Assembly: GCA_017522105.1 (NCBI GenBank) | Contig: JAFXAA010000019.1 | Span: 1 to 50,483, forward strand | Source of the DNA: Bacteroidales bacterium | Lineage (GTDB): Bacteria > Bacteroidota > Bacteroidia > Bacteroidales > P3 | Length of the DNA stretch: 50,483 nucleotides | Direction: 5' to 3' | In this document: piece by piece, positions 43,056 through 50,351 of the stretch | Numbering within the stretch: the stretch's first letter is position 1 | Layout of the letters: each line of letters opens with the position of its first letter | Made by a program: the position numbers and the translations under genes | Notes under the pieces: model-generated | The model's input: the letters and a program-made list of their open reading frames with translations, nothing else | Told to the model about the DNA's origin: nothing | The model's database searches: none

Positions 43056-43865
43056 ATGGAACAGCATCGCACAATCACAGTGGAAGGTCGTTCAGTCCAT
43101 TACCGCGACGAAGGCCGCGAACATACACGCACCCTTGTTCTGCTGCATGGTTTCCTGCAGAGCCTCGACGTGTGGAGCCTCTATGTGCTGTCATACATGA
43201 ACTCTGTCCGCGTAATCACAATTGACCTGCCGGGTCATGGTCTGACTGAGACCTTCTGTGACGTGCACACCATGGACTTTATGGCCAAAACCGTGAAAGC
43301 CGTGCTCAACGAGGCCGGTGTTGACCAGTGTGTCATGGTCGGTCACTCCATGGGAGGCTATGTGGCGCTCTCTTTCGCCGACAAATATCCCTTCGCGCTG
43401 CGTGGCTTGGGCCTTATCAATTCACACCCCTTGGCGGACAACGAGGAACACCGGCGCCAGAGGGAGGACGTCTGCAGGCAGGTGTCGGCCAACCGTGCCG
43501 CCTTCATCCTCGGCTTCGTGTCCTCGCTCTTCGACTCCTCCAGGCGCGCCGCCCTGTCCAAAGACATCAAGGACCTCCAGGACCAGTGCCTGCTCACCAC
43601 GGCGGCATCCATCATGGCTGCGCAGCACGGCATGGCTGAACGCCCGTCGCGAGTGCAGACCCTCGCCAAGCTCGACGTGCCCACCCTCTTCGTCTACGGC
43701 AAGAACGACCCGCGCATACCCATCGAAATCGCCCTCGGCGCCGCCCTCGTGGCCAAGCGTCCGGAGATTCTGCTGCTTGAAAATGTGGCCCACATGGCTT
43801 TCATTGAGGAGCGGGAGTACCTCAAGCCGCGCCTCCTCGACTTTGTGGAGCGCTGCTACTCCTGA
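43056..43865 (+). CDS. Alpha/beta hydrolase
   Basis: The 269-residue protein starts at ATG 43056; the upstream ATG at 43026 lies inside a likely -7 promoter box (TAATTTTG, 43021-43028). It shows the full fold: oxyanion-hole LVLLHGFLQSLDVW (27-40), nucleophile elbow GHSMGG with Ser98, Asp218 in VYGKNDPRIP and His246 in ENVAHMAFIEE, i.e. a Ser-Asp-His triad. It is cytosolic, as no signal peptide is seen. The substrate is unknown; MhpC/BioH-like esterases share this pattern. No gene is adjacent that would define a pathway. Confidence 0.92.
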   Translation: MEQHRTITVEGRSVHYRDEGREHTRTLVLLHGFLQSLDVWSLYVLSYMNSVRVITIDLPGHGLTETFCDVHTMDFMAKTVKAVLNEAGVDQCVMVGHSMGGYVALSFADKYPFALRGLGLINSHPLADNEEHRRQREDVCRQVSANRAAFILGFVSSLFDSSRRAALSKDIKDLQDQCLLTTAASIMAAQHGMAERPSRVQTLAKLDVPTLFVYGKNDPRIPIEIALGAALVAKRPEILLLENVAHMAFIEEREYLKPRLLDFVERCYS

Positions 43866-43946
43866 CGTTGCCCGCACCTCTTTTGTGCCGATATATGGCG
43901 AACCTTCCATCACGGCACCGCCGCTCCTTGATTTCCCGTCGCAGCC

Positions 43947-44033
43947 GGTACGGAGTCCCTACGGACCCCCTACGGCCGTTCTTCAGTGGAAAGCCGAAAA
44001 TCAGCCGTAGGGACTCCGTGGTGGCTCCGTACC
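43947..44033. repeat. 11-bp modular palindrome, copy D (imperfect)
   Basis: Left arm GGTACGG (43947-43953), AGTCCCTACGG (43954-43964), ACCCCCTACGG (43965-43975) then CCGTTCTTCAGTGG; right arm CCGTAGGGACT (44005-44015), CCGTGGTGGCT (44016-44026) and CCGTACC (44027-44033). Outer ends GGTACGG/CCGTACC pair exactly. The inner CGGCCGTTCTTCAGTGGA is the reverse complement of the start of copy B (24530-24547). It lies in the 381-base gap between the hydrolase and gdhA, whose only other content is the gdhA promoter. Confidence 0.9.
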
Positions 44034-44170
44034 AGAGGCGTCCCTTTTCTCTCCCCGCCACATGCTGCAATCGGATTCCGTCAGCAGGGTCTGCGCCGCA
44101 AAAACCAGCTGCTTACATCCTACCACGCCCACTCATTCGGACCGCCTTATGGCAAAAAAAGAAAAAAAAT

Positions 44171-44201
44171 TTTGTGCAATTGGAAAAAAGGTGTACATTT
44201 G
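44171..44201 (+). promoter_or_regulatory. Promoter of gdhA
   Basis: TTTG (44171-44174) and TACATTTG (44194-44201), 19 bases apart, match the consensus; the spacer contains GGAAAAAA (44182-44189). It lies 45 bases upstream of the ATG. Confidence 0.85.
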
Positions 44202-44246
44202 CTGAACTGAAAAAAAGTTAAAGTTTAACCTAATTAATTAAATACC

Positions 44247-45590
44247 ATGAAAGTAAAAGAAATTATGGCCAACCTGGAGGCCAAACATCCCGGTGAAAAC
44301 GAGTACTTGCAGGCCGTCCGCGAGGTTCTGGAAACCATCGAAGAAGAATACAACAAGCACCCCGAGTTCGAGGCTGCCAAGATCGTCGAGCGCATTGTCG
44401 AGCCCGACCGTATCTTCACCTTCCGTGTGACCTGGGTTGACGATAAGGGCCAGGTGCAGACCAACCTCGGCTACCGCGTGCAGTTCAACGCCGCCCTCGG
44501 TGCCTACAAAGGCGGTCTCCGCTTCCACAAGGCTGTGAACGTCTCCATGCTGAAGTTCCTCGGCTTCGAGCAGATCTTCAAGAACAGCCTCACCATGCTG
44601 CCTCTCGGCGGTGGTAAGGGCGGTTCGGACTTCGACCCCGTCGGAAAGAGCGACGCCGAAATCATGCGATTCTGCCAGGCCTTCATGTATGAGCTTTGGC
44701 GCAACATCGGCCCCGATCAGGACAGCCCCGCTGGTGACGTGGGTGTAGGCGGCCGTGAGATTGGCTACCTCTATGGTGCCTACAAGAAACTCGCCCGCGA
44801 GCACTCGACTGGTGCTCTGACCGGCAAGAGCTACGGCTGGGGTGGTTCCCTCATCCGTCCCGAGGCCACCGGCTTCGGCGCCATCTACTATGTGGAGCGT
44901 ATGGTCAAGCAGCAGGGTGACAAGCTGAAAGGCAAGAAGATTGCCCTCTCCGGCTTCGGTAACGTTGCTTGGGGTGCCGCCACCAAGGCTGTCGAACTCG
45001 GTGCCAAGGTCGTCGCCATCAGCGGCCCCGACGGTGTCTGCGAGATTCCCGACGGTATCAACAAGAAGATGATTGACTACATGCTCGAAATGCGCGCTTC
45101 CAACCGCAACAAAGTCGAGGATATGGCCAAGAAGTTCCCGAAACAGTGCAAGTTCACTGCCGGCAAGAAGAGCTGGGTTGTGAAGTGCGACATCGCCATG
45201 CCCTGCGCCTTCCAGAACGAGCTCGACGAGAAGGATGCCAAGCAGCTCCTGAAGAACGGCGTGCAGTATGTCGCCGAGGTCTCCAACATGGGTTGCCAGC
45301 CCGCCGCCATCGCCGCCATCCAGAAGGCCAAAGTGCCCTTCGGTCCCGGCAAGGCTGTCAACGCTGGTGGTGTTGCCACCTCTGGCCTCGAAATCTGCCA
45401 GAACGCCGAGCACCGCAACTGGACTGCCGAAGAGGTTGACAAGAACCTCCACACCATCATGAACAACATCTATGACATGTGCGTCGAGCACGGCAAGGAG
45501 AAGGACGGTACCATCAACTACGTGAAGGGTGCCAACATCGCCGGCTTCATGCGCGTCGCCAAGGCCATGGTTGCCCAGGGCATCATCTAA
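44247..45590 (+). CDS. gdhA: NADP-specific glutamate dehydrogenase
   Basis: The 447-residue protein has the substrate domain with Lys88 (GAYKGGLRFH), LPLGGGKGGSDFDPVGKSD with catalytic Lys124, and Asp164 (SPAGDVGVGGREIGYLYG), then a Rossmann domain with ALSGFGNVAWGAA (about 234-246). The ~450-residue size and NADP-type sequence fit the hexameric, assimilatory enzyme, which makes glutamate from 2-oxoglutarate and ammonia, an important step for gut-type Bacteroidota. It has its own promoter and terminator. Confidence 0.97.
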   Translation: MKVKEIMANLEAKHPGENEYLQAVREVLETIEEEYNKHPEFEAAKIVERIVEPDRIFTFRVTWVDDKGQVQTNLGYRVQFNAALGAYKGGLRFHKAVNVSMLKFLGFEQIFKNSLTMLPLGGGKGGSDFDPVGKSDAEIMRFCQAFMYELWRNIGPDQDSPAGDVGVGGREIGYLYGAYKKLAREHSTGALTGKSYGWGGSLIRPEATGFGAIYYVERMVKQQGDKLKGKKIALSGFGNVAWGAATKAVELGAKVVAISGPDGVCEIPDGINKKMIDYMLEMRASNRNKVEDMAKKFPKQCKFTAGKKSWVVKCDIAMPCAFQNELDEKDAKQLLKNGVQYVAEVSNMGCQPAAIAAIQKAKVPFGPGKAVNAGGVATSGLEICQNAEHRNWTAEEVDKNLHTIMNNIYDMCVEHGKEKDGTINYVKGANIAGFMRVAKAMVAQGII

Positions 45591-45610
45591 TCGGATATAC
45601 CCGTAAAAGA

Positions 45611-45640
45611 AAAGGCCGTCAGTGTTGGCGGCCTTTTTCT
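45611..45640. terminator. Bidirectional terminator between gdhA and the phospholipid genes
   Basis: Stem AAAGGCCG (45611-45618) / CGGCCTTT (45629-45636) with a 10-base loop has TTTCT on the plus side and TTTTCTTTTAC on the minus side, so it can stop both gdhA and the convergent CDP-alcohol transferase gene. Confidence 0.85.
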
Positions 45641-45649
45641 ATTGTCGCT

Positions 45650-46348
45650 TTATCGCCGTTTCGGCGGGTCTATTTTTGCGTACTTGCGCGCGTCGTTGGT
45701 GATGGTTGCGATGTAGATGACCGTCAGCAAGGCCACGATAGCAGCGGCCACAAGGTCAAGCAGTGTGAAACTGTCGCCGCCAAGGGATATGCTGAAGGTG
45801 GTGACCGATGGCACTGCAATCAGCACCGTGTTGGCGATAATGATGAGCATGCGGAACTCCGTGGGGCCAAGCTTGGCATACGTGAGGCGGAATTCGCTCT
45901 TGAGGTGGGCGTTGATGCTCACGTTAATGGTCATGAACAAGTAGAGGATGAATGCCGCCAGGGCCAAATCCATGTGCATCAGCGGCGACAGGCCGGCGCC
46001 TACGAACATCAGCGCCTCGTTGACGCAGTCGATGGTGTGGTCGAGGTAGTAGCCGTATATTGGGCGCTGGGTGTTGCGCACGCGTGCCAGGGTACCGTCG
46101 AGCGAGTCGCCGTACCAGTTGATGACGAGGCCTGCCGAGCTGAGCCATAGCCAGTCGATGCTGTATCGTGTGAGTACGAAGCCCAGCCCTACAATGAAGG
46201 CTCCAGCGGTGCCGACCAGTGTCAGCATGTCCGACGTAACCCACCGCGGCTGCCTTTGGGCCAGCCAGATGAGGGCTTTGCGCTCCAGTTTGTTGATAAC
46301 GGATGTCTGTATCCGTTCCGCTTGTCTTATTTCGTTGTGTTCTGCCAT
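45650..46348 (-). CDS. CDP-alcohol phosphatidyltransferase family protein
   Basis: The 232-residue membrane protein has the family motif D81-x2-D84-G85-x2-A88-R89...G99-x3-D103-x3-D107, whose aspartates bind Mg and the CDP-alcohol, and about five or six membrane helices. These enzymes join CDP-diacylglycerol (or CDP-alcohol) and an alcohol in phospholipid synthesis. Which alcohol is used cannot be told; the long N-terminal part before the motif suggests a form other than PgsA. Its start lies 4 bases after the stop of the cardiolipin synthase-like gene, so both act in lipid metabolism as one unit. Confidence 0.9.
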   Translation of the reverse strand: MAEHNEIRQAERIQTSVINKLERKALIWLAQRQPRWVTSDMLTLVGTAGAFIVGLGFVLTRYSIDWLWLSSAGLVINWYGDSLDGTLARVRNTQRPIYGYYLDHTIDCVNEALMFVGAGLSPLMHMDLALAAFILYLFMTINVSINAHLKSEFRLTYAKLGPTEFRMLIIIANTVLIAVPSVTTFSISLGGDSFTLLDLVAAAIVALLTVIYIATITNDARKYAKIDPPKRR

Positions 46349-46352
46349 TGTG

Positions 46353-47576
46353 CTAAAGTTGTGATGCTATTGGAAGTGTTATGACCTCGCCGCAGCGTTC
46401 CTTGAGGCTGCGGTGGCGCCATGCGGCTGGGTCGATGTAGGTTGATACGGCCTCGTCGGCGAGGAAGACCTCTTTCAGTTCTGCAGCATAGGCGCTGCTG
46501 TCCACCACAGCGGCTATCTCCTCGCACAGCAGGTGGCTGCGCGGGTCTATGTTGCACGAGCCTACCACTGCCACGCTGTCGTCGGCCACGATTATTTTTG
46601 AGTGGATGAATCCTTCGCCGTAGAAGCCTATCTTCACGCCGTCGGCCATCATCGAAGCGAAGTGGCGGCGCGACGCATACTGCGTTGTCTCTCCGCGGTC
46701 GCCGCGTGGCGGCACGAGCACGCGCACGTCGACCCCTCGCCTTGCGGCGCGGCGAAGAGCGTCCTTCACTTCTTTGGTGGGTATGAAGTAGGGCGTCTCA
46801 AGGTAGACGTAGGATGTGGTCCTGTCGAGCAGGCTCACTGTGAAGTGCATGAGTTGAGGCCCGTTGCCCAGCGGGCCGCTGGTGATTATGCGCACGGGCA
46901 GCAGGCCTGTCGCCGCTGTCACAGGAATGTGCGTCGGTGTGTCGAGTTTTACCCCCGTGGCATACTGCCAGTCCATGGCGAATGATGCCTGCACCGCCGC
47001 CGCCGCGGGGCCCTCGATGCGCACCATCGTGTCGCGCCAGCGTCCCCAGCCTAGCCCTTGGAGGTAGCGGTCGGCGATATTCATGCCGCCGACGTATGCC
47101 ACGCGTCCGTCGATGATGACAGTCTTGCGGTGGTTGCGATAGTATCCGCGCCGTGTGATGAACGGAATGTGCACTCTGCCGAACCCTGCCGTGGCAACCC
47201 CTTGGCGCTCCAGTATGCGGTAATACCAGCGCCACGGATGGCACACCAGGTCGTCGTATAGCAGCCTCGCCTCCATACCGTCGCCGGCGCGCTTTGCCAG
47301 CAGGCTTCCGAGGCGCTGTCCCGTGGCGTCGGGCTCTACCTTGAAAAACTGCACGTAAGTGTGGTGTTTTGCCGACTTGATGTCGGCCAGCATGTCGTCG
47401 AACATCGGGCCGAAAGCCGTGTAGGTGGTTATGCTGTTGCCCTCGGTCGGTGTGTCTATCATATCGTTGTGCTGCAGTGCTCTAAGACCTTTCTCGCGCG
47501 GTGGCCGCGTGAGCCATAGCACCCATGCAGCAAAGCTCAGGACGATGCCGGCAACGAGTATGTACAATATCTTCAT
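46353..47576 (-). CDS. Cardiolipin synthase-like phospholipase D protein
   Basis: The 407-residue protein starts at MKILYILVAG (47576); the frame is open upstream but lacks sense and would run through the aroQ promoter. It has one N-terminal membrane helix (about 3-22) and two HKD motifs: H149-x-K151-x4-D156 (NHRKTVIID...GGMN) and H325-x-K327-x4-D332 (IHSKIIVAD...GSCNIDPRS). This is the ClsA-type layout, with catalysis joining two phosphatidylglycerols (or PG and another lipid). The second N-terminal helix of many Cls proteins is missing. It forms a unit with the CDP-alcohol transferase, 4 bases downstream. Confidence 0.92.
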   Translation of the reverse strand: MKILYILVAGIVLSFAAWVLWLTRPPREKGLRALQHNDMIDTPTEGNSITTYTAFGPMFDDMLADIKSAKHHTYVQFFKVEPDATGQRLGSLLAKRAGDGMEARLLYDDLVCHPWRWYYRILERQGVATAGFGRVHIPFITRRGYYRNHRKTVIIDGRVAYVGGMNIADRYLQGLGWGRWRDTMVRIEGPAAAAVQASFAMDWQYATGVKLDTPTHIPVTAATGLLPVRIITSGPLGNGPQLMHFTVSLLDRTTSYVYLETPYFIPTKEVKDALRRAARRGVDVRVLVPPRGDRGETTQYASRRHFASMMADGVKIGFYGEGFIHSKIIVADDSVAVVGSCNIDPRSHLLCEEIAAVVDSSAYAAELKEVFLADEAVSTYIDPAAWRHRSLKERCGEVITLPIASQL

Positions 47577-47673
47577 CTCTGTTTCATAACGGCGGCGTGT
47601 TGCTTTTATTGTGTGTCTTCGCTTGTGTTTTTTTATGTCGCCGCACCGGTAGCAATGAGTCGTGGAAGGAAAA

Positions 47674-47706
47674 TTTGTGCCAATCGGAAAAAACTTTGTA
47701 TCTTTG
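47674..47706 (+). promoter_or_regulatory. Promoter of aroQ
   Basis: TTTG (47674-47677) and TATCTTTG (47699-47706), 21 bases apart; the spacer reads TGCCAATCGGAAAAAACTTTG, the same pattern as the rpsA and purM-like promoters. It lies 25 bases upstream of the ATG. Confidence 0.85.
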
Positions 47707-47731
47707 CACCGCAAAAAACGATTGACCAACG

Positions 47732-48151
47732 ATGAAACACATAGAGATAATAAACGGCCCCAACCTTAACCTCACGGGGCTTCGCGAGCCGGAAGTCTAC
47801 GGCAAGGTGACCATGGACGAGTGCGTCGGCGCGCTCCGCAAGCAGTTCCCCGAGGTGGAGATAGGCTACTTCCAGAGCAATGTGGAGGGGGAGCTTGTCT
47901 CGCGCATACAGCAGGTCGGGTTCTCGTGCGACGGTATCATCGTTAATCTCGGTGGCTACAGCCATACCAGCGTGGCCTTGCGCGACGCCTTGCTTGCTGT
48001 CCCTGCCCCCAAGGTGGAGGTGCACCTGAGCAATATCTTCGCCCGCGAGGAGTACCGCCACCACTCGCTTGTCACCAGCGCCTGCCGCGGCATGATTTGC
48101 GGCTTGGGCCTGCAGGGCTATTCTTTCGCCCTGCAAGCCCTGCTCGCCTGA
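47732..48151 (+). CDS. aroQ: Type II 3-dehydroquinate dehydratase
   Basis: The 139-residue protein has the active-site signature: NGPNLNLTGLREPEVYG with Arg18 and Tyr23, VNLGGYSHTSVALRDAL with Asn72 and His78, and VEVHLSNIFAREEYRHHS with catalytic His98 and Arg109. It converts 3-dehydroquinate to 3-dehydroshikimate in the aromatic amino acid pathway as a dodecamer. The usual NP(G)AY(T)HTS reads NLGGYSHTS and NIHARE reads NIFARE, but the catalytic residues are all present. It is slightly shorter than the 145-150 usual. It has its own promoter and is convergent with panC (20-base gap). Confidence 0.95.
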   Translation: MKHIEIINGPNLNLTGLREPEVYGKVTMDECVGALRKQFPEVEIGYFQSNVEGELVSRIQQVGFSCDGIIVNLGGYSHTSVALRDALLAVPAPKVEVHLSNIFAREEYRHHSLVTSACRGMICGLGLQGYSFALQALLA

Positions 48152-48171
48152 TGTAGGTGCTGCCTCTGCTG

Positions 48172-49071
48172 TCAGAATTTCACGATGTCGATGAGGCGCA
48201 CGCCGTCGAGCCACACGGCTATGCAGCCCACGGCGCCGAGGTCGCCGGCCTCGCTCCAGTCCGCTATGGGCTGGAGTGTGATGGCGTCGACAATCTCGAA
48301 GTATTCAGGCTCGAAGCGCAGTCCGTCAGGGCAGTCGTTCACCTCGTGCCACGAAGCCAGCGTGTCGAGCACCCATTCCTTCACGTCGTCCACCTCCTCG
48401 TATTCGGCCATCTCGGCGGCCTGTTCCAGAGTGGCGTTGATGGCTGGGGCCATCTGGCGTGCAGCTGGCGAGAGGCGCATATTTCGGCTTGAGAGCGCCA
48501 GGCCGTCGTCGGCCCTCACTATGGGGCATGGCACCAGCTCTATGGGGTATTTGATCTGCGCCAGCAGCGCGCGGATGACGGCAATCTGCTGGTAGTCCTT
48601 CTCGCCGAAGTAGGCGCGCTTGGGCTGCGCCAAGTCGAACAGCCGGCGCACCACCACGGCCACACCGCTGAAGTGGCCCGGACGCCGCGGCCCTTCCATC
48701 ACCTCCTCCACAGGCCCGAAGTGGTACACCTCCTTGGGCTCGCCGTCGGGGTACATCTCGTCGACAGTCGGCGTGAAGGCCAGCAGTTCCTTGGCGCGGC
48801 CCTCCGTGCGGGCAATGAGACCCTCGATGAGCTTCATGTCGGCGTCTATCGTGCGCGGGTACTTCTCCAAGTCCTCTTTGTTGTTGAACTGGATGGGGTT
48901 GACAAAAAGGCTCACCACCACCATGTCGTTTTCCTTCAGGGCACGCTCGATGAGCGAGAGATGCCCCTCGTGCAGGGCTCCCATGGTGGGCACGAGACCT
49001 ATCTCAAGTCCCTGTTTTTTTGCTTCTTCTACTGCCGCTGTAAGCTCTGCGGCCTTTGTTACTTGTTTCAT
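48172..49071 (-). CDS. panC: Pantothenate synthetase
   Basis: The 299-residue protein has the HIGH-type ATP motif H34-x-G-H37 in LVPTMGALHEGHLSLI, VVVSLFVNPIQF, YFGEKDYQQIAVIRAL and the SSRNMRLSP (KMSKS-like) segment. It joins pantoate and beta-alanine with ATP to form pantothenate (CoA precursor). It is slightly longer than the usual 280-285. It is the last gene of a minus-strand unit: TsaC-like gene, holin-family gene, panC, the last two 6 bases apart. Confidence 0.97.
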   Translation of the reverse strand: MKQVTKAAELTAAVEEAKKQGLEIGLVPTMGALHEGHLSLIERALKENDMVVVSLFVNPIQFNNKEDLEKYPRTIDADMKLIEGLIARTEGRAKELLAFTPTVDEMYPDGEPKEVYHFGPVEEVMEGPRRPGHFSGVAVVVRRLFDLAQPKRAYFGEKDYQQIAVIRALLAQIKYPIELVPCPIVRADDGLALSSRNMRLSPAARQMAPAINATLEQAAEMAEYEEVDDVKEWVLDTLASWHEVNDCPDGLRFEPEYFEIVDAITLQPIADWSEAGDLGAVGCIAVWLDGVRLIDIVKF

Positions 49072-49077
49072 ATCGTG

Positions 49078-49542
49078 TCAGTCTTTTATTTCTTCGTATG
49101 GTGTAAACCCCTCGTCGTCGGTGTCGTCGTCCTGGCGTTTGCGGAGTTCTTTGCGTTGCAGGTAGCGGTTGGGCAGCTCCAGCAGGTAGTTCACCGTCGT
49201 GAGCACCAGGCTGAAGAGCAGGGCCGAGCCGAAGTTGCTCACCTCGAAGCCGCCCACGATGCCCGAAGCCATGAGGATGATGATGGCGTTGATGACGAAC
49301 AGGAACAGGCCGAGGGTCACCACCGTCACGGGCAGCGTCACCACTATCAGTATCGGCCGCACCAGGTTGTCGAGCAGCGAGATGACCACCGCTGTCAGGA
49401 GCACGGCCCAGAACGACGTCACCTCGACGCCCGGCAGCAGCCAGGCCCCCACCATCACGGCGATGCCGAGCACGACGATGCGTGTCAGGCAACCTCCGTT
49501 GCCGCTGTAGAACGTGTCTCCATTGTTGATTGTTATTTTCAT
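49078..49542 (-). CDS. Holin-like (YvlD/phage_holin_4_2 family) membrane protein
   Basis: The 154-residue protein has four membrane helices (about 20-38, 44-65, 68-92, 104-124) with the family motif LLDNLVRPILIVVTLPVTVVTLGLF (57-81) and a charged C-terminal tail (PNRYLQRKELRKRQDDDTDDEGFTPYEEIKD). This family is often annotated as phage holin but is chromosomal and widespread, with no proven lytic role. Nothing nearby is phage-like. It lies 41 bases after the TsaC-like gene and 6 bases before panC. Confidence 0.85.
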   Translation of the reverse strand: MKITINNGDTFYSGNGGCLTRIVVLGIAVMVGAWLLPGVEVTSFWAVLLTAVVISLLDNLVRPILIVVTLPVTVVTLGLFLFVINAIIILMASGIVGGFEVSNFGSALLFSLVLTTVNYLLELPNRYLQRKELRKRQDDDTDDEGFTPYEEIKD

Positions 49543-49583
49543 GTTTTTCAGTAGTTAAGTAGATAAGGCAAATGTTTCTGCTG

Positions 49584-50198
49584 CTAATCCATGATTCCTT
49601 TGCCCTGGCGCACCAGCTCTATGCCGTCGCTGCAGTCTATCACCGTCGAGGGGTCGGGGTCTGCTATGCCGCCGTCCACCACCACGTCCACGCGTCCGCC
49701 GAAGCGCTCGTGTATCAGTTCCGGGTCGGTGTAGTTCTCTACCTCGTCGTCCTCGCCGATGGGACGCACGGAGGTGGCTATCAGCGGCATGCCGAGTTCC
49801 TCTACCACCGCACGCAGTATGCCGTTGTCCGGCACGCGTATGCCTATGGTCTTGTTGCTGTTCTGGTAGTTGCGCGGCACCGCGCCCGATGCCTCCATGA
49901 TGAACGTGAAAGGCCCCGGCAGGCAGCGCTTGAGCAGCGCGAACACGTCCTTGTCCATGGCCCGCACATATTCGCTCGCCTGGCTCAGCGAGGAGCACAG
50001 CATCGAGTATTTTGCCTGTTTGAGCTTGAACCCTTTGAGCTGTGCTATCGCCTCCACGCCGCGCTTGTTGTCGAGGGCACAGGCAAAGGCATAGAGGGTG
50101 TCGGTAGGCAGTATGGCCACGCCGCCGTCGCGCAGCATGTCGGCTATGCGCCTCACTTCCCGCACGTTGGGGTTGTCGTTGTAAAGCTTCGTTATCAT
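49584..50198 (-). CDS. Threonylcarbamoyl-AMP synthase (TsaC/Sua5 family)
   Basis: The 204-residue protein starts at MITKLYNDNPNVREV (50198); upstream frame overlaps the promoter. It shows the YrdC fold hallmarks: GVAILPTDTLYAFACALDNKRGVEAIAQLKGF (about 25-56), LPGPFTFIMEASGAVPRNY and TIGIRVPDNGILRAVVEELGMPLIATSV. These enzymes make threonylcarbamoyl-AMP from Thr, bicarbonate and ATP for the universal tRNA modification t6A37. No Sua5 C-terminal domain is present, so it is the short form. A minus-strand TACCTTTG (-7 box) lies at 50229-50222. It heads the unit with the holin-like and panC genes. Confidence 0.94.
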   Translation of the reverse strand: MITKLYNDNPNVREVRRIADMLRDGGVAILPTDTLYAFACALDNKRGVEAIAQLKGFKLKQAKYSMLCSSLSQASEYVRAMDKDVFALLKRCLPGPFTFIMEASGAVPRNYQNSNKTIGIRVPDNGILRAVVEELGMPLIATSVRPIGEDDEVENYTDPELIHERFGGRVDVVVDGGIADPDPSTVIDCSDGIELVRQGKGIMD

Positions 50199-50221
50199 CT
50201 TTTCTGTCGCTTTTCGGCGTG

Positions 50222-50229
50222 CAAAGGTA
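50222..50229 (-). promoter_or_regulatory. Candidate -7 box of the TsaC-like gene
   Basis: TACCTTTG on the minus strand, followed by CACGC, lies 24 bases upstream of the ATG. No TTTG is found at the expected -33 distance, so the promoter call is partial. Confidence 0.5.
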
Positions 50230-50351
50230 CGCAAAAAAATCCAATATATGCCGCCTCCTTGTAAAAATATCACTTGGCATGCCCCAACCGTCTGCCATCC
50301 AGGACCTCCACGCGGGACGGATTCGCCCCCCTATCCAGCCGGTTCCTCCCC

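Noticed and set aside
47577-47729. A 51-residue N-terminal extension of the cardiolipin synthase-like protein
   Set aside because: It crosses the aroQ promoter in antisense and has no similarity to the family; the membrane helix at MKILYILVAG is a natural start.
49078-49542. Prophage remnant suggested by the holin-type annotation
   Set aside because: This family is common on bacterial chromosomes; no other phage gene is in the window and its neighbours are housekeeping genes.
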